Source: Victivallales bacterium (GTDB taxonomy: Bacteria; Verrucomicrobiota; Lentisphaeria; Oligosphaerales; Oligosphaeraceae). From it: 58,127 nt of DNA. Of the stretch, positions 51,653 to 58,127 are shown in pieces; the stretch's first letter is position 1; the number at the start of each line of letters is the position of its first letter. The position numbers were made by a program, and so were the translations under genes. The notes beneath the pieces are model-generated. The model did not search any database, had not been told where the DNA came from, and saw nothing but the letters and a program-made list of their open reading frames with translations. The stretch covers positions 1 to 58,127 of the forward strand of contig JAFZAB010000122.1 in assembly GCA_017548425.1 (NCBI GenBank), written 5' to 3'.

Positions 51653-52285
51653 TTAATAATACTTCTGCTCAAAAGGCTTTAAACCTTCCTCTTCGGCCTT
51701 GATAACGACAACCATGCCCTTGTAGGCATATTGCTCTTTCAAAATGTCAAGGTCGTCATTGTGCAGACGGATGCAACCTTCGCTGGCACGCCCCGGCACG
51801 CTTTCCTCGTTGTTGGTACTGCCATGGATGCCAATGCCCGAAAAGCCAGGGGTTTTCAAACGCATAAACCAATTACCGTAGGCCAAAATCGAGCCACGAC
51901 CATCGCCGAAGTCGTGACTCCAATTGGATGCATTGACGATTTCGGTGATGACAAAAGGCTCTTCCCAAGTGCAATGAGGTGTACGCATGTCGCCCTTCTT
52001 CTGTTTCTGACCCAAGTTCCGACCCATGCAAACGGGATATTCGACCAAACGTACCGTGTCGGTGCCCACCACCTCGCAAACATAAAGCTTCAGCTCAGGC
52101 TTCGAGATGACGATGAAGCAGTTCTCCTTGACCTGCATCTCAGCATAGGGAGTCACGCTATCTGTGACCATCACGGAATCAGTTGCAACAGCTTGTTTTT
52201 CTTTATTTTTATCTCCGTTGCCACAAGAGAACAGCAGCGTCAGAGCGCTGAACAAAACGAGCAGTAAATTCATTGATTTTGACAT
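51653..52285 (-). CDS. Lipoprotein L,D-transpeptidase (YkuD domain)
   Basis: From MSKSMNLLL the protein is 210 residues, with a lipobox LTLLFSC and lipid Cys at about 21. The YkuD catalytic motif is complete: GIHGSTNNEESVPG then RASEGCIRLHNDD, with active-site Cys and upstream His. Such enzymes make 3-3 crosslinks or attach proteins to peptidoglycan; some act only as murein-modifying factors. It lies 7 bp after the elbB stop, so the two are likely one transcript. Typical Bacteroidetes start without a ribosome site. Confidence 0.85.
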   Translation of the reverse strand: MSKSMNLLLVLFSALTLLFSCGNGDKNKEKQAVATDSVMVTDSVTPYAEMQVKENCFIVISKPELKLYVCEVVGTDTVRLVEYPVCMGRNLGQKQKKGDMRTPHCTWEEPFVITEIVNASNWSHDFGDGRGSILAYGNWFMRLKTPGFSGIGIHGSTNNEESVPGRASEGCIRLHNDDLDILKEQYAYKGMVVVIKAEEEGLKPFEQKYY

Positions 52286-52292
52286 TTTGTGA

Positions 52293-52964
52293 TTATTTGC
52301 GCATTTCACCATTCAGCGTATCAACGATTGTCTCGACAAGATTGAAAGCACCGTCGTAAACGTCCTTCAGCGTTGCGTCGAGCATATAGGCAGGCGTGGT
52401 GAAAACGAGGTTGGCATTGTCGGCGCATACGTCGCCGTTTTCGGTCTGCACATGCTGCGCGCCCAATTTTGCCATATTGTCGGCATCAGGAGTGCCGTCG
52501 TTGCCCAAAGTAATGCAAACGCCAGGAATCAGTTTGGCCATCAACACTGGGGCGATACACATGGCTCCGATGGGTTTCTTGGCTTTATAAGTCTCAAGGA
52601 TGACTCGTGCCACATCGGATTGCACCTCCATATCGGCACCTTTGTAGGCGTAATCACAATGGTTTTTGGCCACGCCAAAGCCACCGCTAAAGAGCAGGCC
52701 ATCGAAATCTTCGGCTTTATATTCCTCGATAGGACGCACTCCCAAGCGAGCCAGTCGGGCGGCTTCGGTGAGGATATTGCGTTTGGCGTTGGCCACTTTC
52801 TTGTCCGTCAAATGGTCGACGACCTCGGTTTGTGGACGGTCGGGTGCAAAGCATTGGTATTCACAATGATGCTGTTCGATGGAGAGCAACAGCGTAATGG
52901 TTTCGTTGATTTCGCTGCCGTCTTTGCGACCGCAGCCGGCGAGGATAACTGCAAATTTTTTCAT
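52293..52964 (-). CDS. elbB: ElbB-like class I glutamine amidotransferase-fold glyoxalase
   Basis: Starting at MKKFAVILAGCGRKDGSEI, 223 residues of the DJ-1/PfpI fold. The ElbB marks are CGRKDGSEINET, PRPQTEVVDHLT-type sequence, GLLFSGGFGVAKN and the nucleophile elbow GAMCIAPVL with its Cys. Family members have weak glyoxalase activity; the link with isoprenoid synthesis comes from E. coli genetics. An upstream in-frame ATG at 53036 would add 24 unlikely residues through the promoter region of the divergent CotH gene. Confidence 0.85.
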   Translation of the reverse strand: MKKFAVILAGCGRKDGSEINETITLLLSIEQHHCEYQCFAPDRPQTEVVDHLTDKKVANAKRNILTEAARLARLGVRPIEEYKAEDFDGLLFSGGFGVAKNHCDYAYKGADMEVQSDVARVILETYKAKKPIGAMCIAPVLMAKLIPGVCITLGNDGTPDADNMAKLGAQHVQTENGDVCADNANLVFTTPAYMLDATLKDVYDGAFNLVETIVDTLNGEMRK

Positions 52965-53051
52965 GGTTGACTCGATTATGATATTTGAGGCAAAAGTAGA
53001 AAAAAACATCACATCTTTACTCAATTTACAATGCAAATGGATTTAATTGTG

Positions 53052-53060
53052 TATTTTTGC
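53052..53060 (+). promoter_or_regulatory. Bacteroidetes-type -7 promoter element
   Basis: TATTTTTGC fits the Bacteroidetes consensus TAnnTTTGC, 33 bp before the CotH gene ATG at 53093. A -33 TTTG partner is not obvious. Confidence 0.6.
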
Positions 53061-53092
53061 ACACAAACATCAAACAATCAATCCCTTATTAA

Positions 53093-54583
53093 ATGAGCGC
53101 CAAGAAATCCAAGATACTTATAACCGCAGGATGTTTTTTCCTTTTGGGCATTGCATCCGCATACATCATATTTTTAATCCATCGTCAGAATAAAAAACTA
53201 TTACATGTAGGGAATCCTCCCGTAACTGTTGAGTTCAAAGAAACTAATTTACCAATTGTGTTTATTAACACCAATGGGGAACTAAAGTCCTTGCGTCAAG
53301 GGAAAAGCATTAATAGTCAAATCTGCATTGTCAACAACGGTGATGGACAAACCAACCACACAGACACTTCACAATTTACACAGCAACATGTCGATTTCTA
53401 TGGGAATGCATCGATACATTGTCGTGGCGAAGGCAGCATGAAATATGATAAAAAATCATTCTCTATAAAACTGCTGTCAGAAGCACCAGCAACAGAGTTA
53501 AAGAAGGGGCTGTTGGGGATGAAGTCATCGGACAAATGGTATCTGATAGCGGTCTATCTAGATGGTACCATGATGCGTGACGCATTAACGTATGAATTAG
53601 CGAGACCATATTTTGACTTTGTTCCACAAGTACGTTATTGTGAAGTCGTTATAAATGGAGTATACCAAGGGGTCTATCTACTCATCGAACCCGTAACAAA
53701 GGATCTACTTGGTTTGGAAAAGTTTGACAAGAACGACCATGAACTGCGTGGTGGTTATCTCTTGGAAAAAGATCGAGATGAAACTTTTAAATCAACCTAT
53801 CCTGCACTAGATTGTTCGGGCAACGAGATTAGCTCCGAAGGAATTAGTTTTGAAGTGAAATACCCCAAGCCTGAGAAACTAACTAGCGCACAACTACAAC
53901 ATATCCAAAACGACTTAGCCCAAATGGAGGATGCCGTTTCCACTGGACAATACAGCGAATATTCCAGATTTATTGATGTCCTATCGTTTGCAAGTTACCA
54001 ACTTGTGCAAGAGTTTTCCAACAACAGAGACGCATATATTTGCAGCCATAAAATCTATAAACCCAGTGGCGAAGCAGCAACGTTTAAAATGGCTTTATGG
54101 GATTTTGACATCGCTTACGGCAATAGTCCAGGGAGAAATGGTTGGTTTACAGATGTCAACAGATATCAAGTGGACTGTGAAGAAAACCGTTTGGAACCTT
54201 TCTGGTGGAACAGGTTGATGCAAGACACGACCTATCGTCAAATCATAAGCCGTCGTTGGCAACAATTCAGGAACGAGGAATACTCCAATGGCAATATTGA
54301 GCGCAAAATCGATTCGCTGTACAAACTGCTAACACAATGTCATGCCATCGAACGCAATCAAACAGCCTGGAACATCACACCTAATGCATGGCTATCACTG
54401 CCTTTAACTTTTGAGGAGAGTGTTCATTTTTTGAAGCTTTGGATCATCTCCAGACTAGATTATATGGATGCCGAACTCATCGGCACTCCCAGAGATGAAA
54501 AAAGATGTGACAGTGTATATCGCGAGATGGGCAAAATGATCTTATGTAAAGATTATGCCATAATGCCCACTTCCAGCTACTGA
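53093..54583 (+). CDS. CotH kinase family protein, membrane-anchored
   Basis: A 496-residue protein with an N-terminal membrane helix (about 8-28), then a CotH domain: HCRGEGSMKYDKKSFSIKL, DKWYLIAVYLDGTMMRDALTYELAR (in parts DKWYLIAVY and MMRDALTYELA), GVYQGVYLLIEPV, GGYLLEKDRDE and the catalytic-type MALWDFDIAYGN with Asp residues. CotH proteins are atypical protein kinases; in spores they phosphorylate coat proteins, in Bacteroidetes the role is unclear. More AT-rich than its neighbours. Bacteroidetes -7 element just upstream. Confidence 0.85.
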   Translation: MSAKKSKILITAGCFFLLGIASAYIIFLIHRQNKKLLHVGNPPVTVEFKETNLPIVFINTNGELKSLRQGKSINSQICIVNNGDGQTNHTDTSQFTQQHVDFYGNASIHCRGEGSMKYDKKSFSIKLLSEAPATELKKGLLGMKSSDKWYLIAVYLDGTMMRDALTYELARPYFDFVPQVRYCEVVINGVYQGVYLLIEPVTKDLLGLEKFDKNDHELRGGYLLEKDRDETFKSTYPALDCSGNEISSEGISFEVKYPKPEKLTSAQLQHIQNDLAQMEDAVSTGQYSEYSRFIDVLSFASYQLVQEFSNNRDAYICSHKIYKPSGEAATFKMALWDFDIAYGNSPGRNGWFTDVNRYQVDCEENRLEPFWWNRLMQDTTYRQIISRRWQQFRNEEYSNGNIERKIDSLYKLLTQCHAIERNQTAWNITPNAWLSLPLTFEESVHFLKLWIISRLDYMDAELIGTPRDEKRCDSVYREMGKMILCKDYAIMPTSSY

Positions 54584-54603
54584 TTCGATATCATCGTTCC
54601 CAA

Positions 54604-55392
54604 TTAAGGTATCCACCTTGCTTTCCGCTTCTCGAAAAACGCCTTCATCCCCTCCTGACCAGCAGCTGAAACGCGCTGTGAGGCTATGAGTAGCGAAGTC
54701 TGGTAGAAAATCGGGTTATTGGGGTCGTCGGTGCCGCTCACCATGCGCAGCAGGTTCTTGCACTCAGCCACAGCTGTGGGTGAGGCTTGCATGAAATAGT
54801 CGATGTATTGACGCTCGGTGTCAATCATCGCCGACTCGTCGACGACGACGTTCACCAGGCCAAAGCTCTTGGCTTCGTCGGCAGTGAAGCGACGACCTGT
54901 CAGCATCAGCTCCTTGGCAGCTGCATTGCCGATTTTGGCCACCACAAAAGGCGAAATCGTGGCTGGTGTGATGCCCAAGCGCACCTCAGAGAATGCAAAC
55001 TTGGTCTCGCGCTCTGCTATCACGATGTCGGCAGCGGCAATGATGCCATTGGCCCCGCCGATGCATGCACCGTGCACGTCGACAATCACCGCCTTGTTAC
55101 AATAGTAAATGGTGCGGAACAGCTTGGAAAGTTTCTCTGCATCGGCAATATTCTGGGCATGACTGAAACCAGCCATCGCTTTCATATAAGCCAAGTCGGC
55201 ACCTGCACAAAAGGCCTTGCCGTTGCCTTTGAGGACAATGACTCGCACATCGTCGCGGCTATTAAGCCAGTCGAAGACCTCGGTCAGTTCGTGTATCATC
55301 TCGTCGTTCAGGGCGTTGCGCACATCCTGACGGTCGAGGTTGACCCAAGCGATGCTTTCGCCCAGTTGCACTTTTATCGTGTTGAAATCCAT
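54604..55392 (-). CDS. Enoyl-CoA hydratase/isomerase family protein (crotonase)
   Basis: A 262-residue crotonase. The CoA and oxyanion-hole motifs are GNGKAFCAGADLAYMKAM and VHGACIGGANGIIAAADIVIA (in parts GACIGGANGI), and a catalytic Glu lies in FSEVRLGITPATISPF. The whole is close in pattern to methylglutaconyl-CoA hydratase and other short-chain enoyl-CoA hydratases, but the substrate is uncertain. Cytoplasmic. It converges with the CotH gene, 20 bp apart. Confidence 0.87.
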   Translation of the reverse strand: MDFNTIKVQLGESIAWVNLDRQDVRNALNDEMIHELTEVFDWLNSRDDVRVIVLKGNGKAFCAGADLAYMKAMAGFSHAQNIADAEKLSKLFRTIYYCNKAVIVDVHGACIGGANGIIAAADIVIAERETKFAFSEVRLGITPATISPFVVAKIGNAAAKELMLTGRRFTADEAKSFGLVNVVVDESAMIDTERQYIDYFMQASPTAVAECKNLLRMVSGTDDPNNPIFYQTSLLIASQRVSAAGQEGMKAFFEKRKARWIP

Positions 55393-55609
55393 TTTTTGTC
55401 AGTTTTGAGTTCGCAGTTTTCAGTTGTTCAGTTCAGGTTATTTCGAATACGAAAATGCAATAATCGGAAAAAAATGCCAATCTGTCGCAATCAATCCACG
55501 AAAAAAGCGTTTCTTTGCAGGCGGAATGGTTTTTGTTGGGCCTTGCCTGACAAGTAGACACAGGAAAAGCCCAAAACAACACAACCAACACAACAGCCAA
55601 TTAAAGAAA

Positions 55610-56062
55610 ATGGACGAAAACAACCTCAATAACGACCTCGAGAATCTCTTGAACATGTTCAAGAAGATGATGGAAAACCAAGACCTCGATGCCATTCCAG
55701 GCCTCAACGAAGAACAGAAGGAACAGCTGAAAATGTTTCTTGAAGACTTCGACGAACTGAAAGACGACATGAAGGTGGAGATTTTCAAACTCGACCCCTT
55801 CACGAAGCAGATGGTCGGCATGGTGATGGGACAACTTAAAGACCTCACTGGCGGGCAAGCCACTACAACCCAGCCCACCGCACCACAAGAACCACAACCC
55901 ATCAAGGAAAAAGACCTCGCTGAGATTCCCGGCACCAACGAGAACCTCGAAGCCCGCCTTGCCGAGATTGACCGCCAACTGCGCAACCCCGAACTTAGCG
56001 ACGAAGAAATCAACCGACTGCTCGACCAACGCTCAGCAATTGCTGAAGAATTGAATCGTTGA
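55610..56062 (+). CDS. Small acidic helical protein of unknown function
   Basis: From the ATG at 55610, 150 residues. The N-terminal two thirds are acidic and helical (NNLNNDLENLLNMFKKMMEN, EEQKEQLKMFLEDFDELKDD), followed by a Thr/Pro/Gln linker (TTTQPTAPQEPQP) and a helical C-terminus (NLEARLAEIDRQLRNPELSD). No signal peptide or membrane helix. Not recognised. The open frame extends to 55424 but that part overlaps the upstream spacer and looks non-coding. Same direction as the barrel protein 72 bp downstream. Confidence 0.6.
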   Translation: MDENNLNNDLENLLNMFKKMMENQDLDAIPGLNEEQKEQLKMFLEDFDELKDDMKVEIFKLDPFTKQMVGMVMGQLKDLTGGQATTTQPTAPQEPQPIKEKDLAEIPGTNENLEARLAEIDRQLRNPELSDEEINRLLDQRSAIAEELNR

Positions 56063-56134
56063 CAACGCAGAGCAAATCCGCCCGAACCGAAGCCTAAACC
56101 TAGCCTATAGAATGATTAAACAAACACGAATGAT

Positions 56135-56830
56135 ATGAAAAAAGTACTTTTCACCCTTATTGCACTTGTTGTCTCAGCAACTTCTTTTGCCCAGCTCATC
56201 GCCAACAAGACCGACAAAAGATTCACCTTGGGTTTCGACCTCTTCAGCGACTTCCAACTCGCGCCTTCCGACAACTGGGACCCACGTGGCTTTAACCAAG
56301 GCGTGAGCCTCGCCCTCACCTACAATTTCCCTTTGGGCGAAAGCTCGAAGCACACCGTGAGCATCGGTGCCGGTATGACGTCGCACAACTATTTCTCATA
56401 CAGCCGCATACTCAACCCTTACACAAACGAGGAATTCGAGTACCAAGACTACCGCAAGGTTGAGAACTTCAAGCGCTATAAGGTGAACCCGACATACGTC
56501 GACATTCCCCTCGAACTTCGTTTCCGCATCAAGGACCAAGTGAAAATCGGCGTGGGCTTCAAGGTAGGCATCAATGTGGCCACAAAAACCAAATTTGTCG
56601 GCCCCGACAACGAAGATGGCCTTTTGACCAATGGCAGCGGCGCTCTCGTCCACGAAAAGCAATGCTACATCAAAAATGTTGAGCGCATGGCCTATTCGGC
56701 TACCCTGCGCGTGGGTTGGAAATGGGTAAGTGCCTTCGCCGCTTTCCAAATCAACCCCGTGTTTGAGGTGGGACACAACGCGCCCGAGTTCTTACCGCTC
56801 TCAGTAGGCTTGTCGTTCGCCCCGTTCTAA
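56135..56830 (+). CDS. Outer-membrane beta-barrel protein (OmpW/porin-family-like)
   Basis: A 231-residue protein with a signal peptide (MKKVLFTLIALVVSATSFAQ, cut near 20) and alternating strands: RFTLGFDLFSDFQLAP, GVSLALTYNFPLG, HTVSIGAGMTSHNYF, YVDIPLELRFRIKDQVKIGVGFKVGINV (in parts), SATLRVGWKWVSAFAAFQIN, ending LSVGLSFAPF with a terminal Phe. This is the PF13568-type outer-membrane barrel common in Bacteroidetes. Function unknown. Confidence 0.8.
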   Translation: MKKVLFTLIALVVSATSFAQLIANKTDKRFTLGFDLFSDFQLAPSDNWDPRGFNQGVSLALTYNFPLGESSKHTVSIGAGMTSHNYFSYSRILNPYTNEEFEYQDYRKVENFKRYKVNPTYVDIPLELRFRIKDQVKIGVGFKVGINVATKTKFVGPDNEDGLLTNGSGALVHEKQCYIKNVERMAYSATLRVGWKWVSAFAAFQINPVFEVGHNAPEFLPLSVGLSFAPF

Positions 56831-56866
56831 AAAGACACAAGACTCTGGGACGCGGGACTACTGGAC

Positions 56867-57793
56867 ATGGACTCACTATCTAATTGGATTGTCACAGAAG
56901 CCCAACAGATGGGCTTCGATGCTTGTGGCGTGGCACGTGCCATGGCTTTGGAGCAAGAGTCGGCCAACATGGAACAATGGCTTGAGGCCGAACATGAAGG
57001 CGAGATGGGCTACCTGACCCGCAACCGCGAAAAACGCTACGACCCGCGTCTGCTTGTGGAAGGCACAAAAAGCATCGTCACCATTCTTTACAACTACTTT
57101 CCGAAACAACCCATCGGCGACGGCGAGCACTACAAAATCGCCAAATATGCCTATGGTACCGATTATCACGATGTCTTGAAACGCAAGATGCGGCAACTGC
57201 TTGAACGCATCGAAACCCAAACGGGAAAACTCGAAGGCACCCGCATCTTTGTCGACTCGGCACCCGTCCTCGACCGCGCTTGGGCCGTACGCTGCGGCTT
57301 GGGCTTCATTGGGAAAAACACCACGCTGATTCACCCCAAAAAAGGCTCGTTTTTCTTCATCGGGCATCTGTTTTTGCCTGTCGAATTGGCAGAAACCGGC
57401 TCACCCATGAGTAACCGCTGCGGTCATTGCACACGATGCATCGACGCTTGCCCCACAGGCGCCTTGGAAGCCCCGTTCCACATCGACGCGCGAAAATGCA
57501 TCTCTTATCTGACCATCGAATACAAAGGCCCTTTGGACGGCCATGACCCATCGCAGTTCAAAGGCTGGATGTATGGCTGCGACATCTGCCAGGACATGTG
57601 TCCCTACAATCGCTTTGCCTTGCCCAACTTAGAGCCTGAGTTTCAGCCTTCGGAGCAATTGCTCGCCATGAAAGACGAAGATTGGAAACACCTCGACGAA
57701 GCCCTATTTGAGACCTTATTCAAGCGCTCTGCCATGCAACGCGCAGGTTTTGCAGGACTGAAACGCAATATCGAGTTTATCTCAAAAGGTTGA
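56867..57793 (+). CDS. queG: Epoxyqueuosine reductase
   Basis: A 308-residue protein with the QueG pattern: MGFDACGVARAMAL, EGEMGYLTRNREKRYDPR, VDSAPVLDRAWAVRCGLGFIGKN (in parts VDSAPVLDR with catalytic Asp, GLGFIGKN), then two 4Fe-4S sites CGHCTRCIDACPTGAL (Cys 185-195) and CDICQDMCPYN (Cys 238-245). It reduces epoxyqueuosine to queuosine in tRNA with cobalamin, the last step of the pathway. Length is slightly short of the E. coli form (about 380), as is common in Bacteroidetes. Confidence 0.93.
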   Translation: MDSLSNWIVTEAQQMGFDACGVARAMALEQESANMEQWLEAEHEGEMGYLTRNREKRYDPRLLVEGTKSIVTILYNYFPKQPIGDGEHYKIAKYAYGTDYHDVLKRKMRQLLERIETQTGKLEGTRIFVDSAPVLDRAWAVRCGLGFIGKNTTLIHPKKGSFFFIGHLFLPVELAETGSPMSNRCGHCTRCIDACPTGALEAPFHIDARKCISYLTIEYKGPLDGHDPSQFKGWMYGCDICQDMCPYNRFALPNLEPEFQPSEQLLAMKDEDWKHLDEALFETLFKRSAMQRAGFAGLKRNIEFISKG

Positions 57794-57842
57794 CATGTGC
57801 AGCAGGGGTTTGACTTGAACAAAAGTTAGCCTATCAATACCG

Positions 57843-58127
57843 TCAGTATCTCAGGGGAGAATTGAAGTTATAAGTCAGCGTGAGCTGCCAGACTTTGTTG
57901 TAATAATGGTCGAAAAACCATACCGGATCGCTATTGAAGCGGCATGGCACAACGGAATACATCCATCTTGCCCCGACACCAAAATGCTCACCAATTGCGA
58001 AATGGATGCCTGCATTGGCGGTCGTAGACAGCAAACTCCAACGACGCGTCGTCACTTCAAAATCACCATCTGTATCTTCGGTGACGCGCAACATGACATC
58101 CAAGCTGATGCCAAACTCCAACGTAAT
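57843..58127 (-). CDS. C-terminal part of an outer-membrane barrel protein, cut by the window end
   Basis: The frame is open to the window edge and reads ITLEFGISLDVMLRVTED, RRWSLLSTTANAGIHFAIGEH, GVGARWMYSVVPCRF and ends WQLTLTYNFNSPLRY. Alternating hydrophobic residues and strands fit a Bacteroidetes outer-membrane barrel. The N-terminus lies beyond 58,127. Confidence 0.6.
   Translation of the reverse strand: MTLEFGISLDVMLRVTEDTDGDFEVTTRRWSLLSTTANAGIHFAIGEHFGVGARWMYSVVPCRFNSDPVWFFDHYYNKVWQLTLTYNFNSPLRY

Overview
The window reads as two pieces of DNA from different phyla joined at about position 51,140. Bases 1 to ~51,140 look like a gut-type Lentisphaerae/Victivallales (PVC group) genome: Shine-Dalgarno-type starts before many genes, many exported glycan-active enzymes, a type II secretion pseudopilin operon, a GGGtGRT/NifU-like pair, and intergenic spaces full of short-period tandem repeats. 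Bases ~51,145 to 58,127 look like a Bacteroidales genome: no Shine-Dalgarno sites, a TAnnTTTG promoter at 53,052, L,D-transpeptidase, ElbB, CotH, crotonase, OmpW/porin-like barrel proteins and QueG. Both genes that meet at the join are cut (gspM-like loses its 3' end, an Omp85-like barrel loses its 5' end), so an assembly chimera is the simplest reading. No rRNA, tRNA or CRISPR array was seen.

Layout of the PVC part. 1-59: start of a response regulator with an early in-frame TAG. 0.26-2.2 kb: membrane sulfatase-fold enzyme (YejM/LtaS-like). 2.3-5.6 kb: SGNH hydrolase, membrane protein, GGGtGRT protein and Fe-S scaffold. 5.9-10.8 kb: GH38 alpha-mannosidase and an exported GH10-like protein. 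10.9-13.9 kb: an accessory island with an Rpn/PD-(D/E)XK nuclease gene carrying in-frame tandem repeats, a second broken Rpn tail, flanking 46-bp direct repeats and a BRO-N/Fic fusion. 14.1-40.2 kb: a mostly minus-strand block of glycan-active and phosphoesterase genes (MetallophosN-PQQ protein, PL11 rhamnogalacturonan lyase, M55 peptidase, six-hairpin glycosidase, DUF5696-like, DUF4838, two GH42/GH29-type proteins, an uncharacterised TIM-barrel protein, a second phosphoesterase), interrupted at 33.7-36.7 kb by a thiM-thiE/HAD-thiD thiamine salvage operon. 40.3-43.1 kb: VapBC-like toxin-antitoxin pair and a short glycyl radical enzyme. 43.2-46.1 kb: purE, a periplasmic protein and a cysteine desulfurase. 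46.5-51.1 kb: pseudopilins I, J, K and the L and M assembly proteins.

How it works together. Several enzymes carry signal peptides (PL11, DUF4838, DUF5696-like, GH10-like, the 36.8-kb protein) while GH38, GH42, the 29.4-kb protein and the six-hairpin enzyme do not, which suggests outside cleavage of pectin or host glycans followed by cytoplasmic trimming. No transporter, SusC/SusD pair or regulator lies in the block. The most unusual DNA-level signal is in the spaces: almost every one in the PVC part holds degenerate tandem words of 7, 9 or 10 bp, GC hairpins or a larger dispersed repeat, usually touching the stop codon of a neighbouring gene and sometimes coding its last residues.
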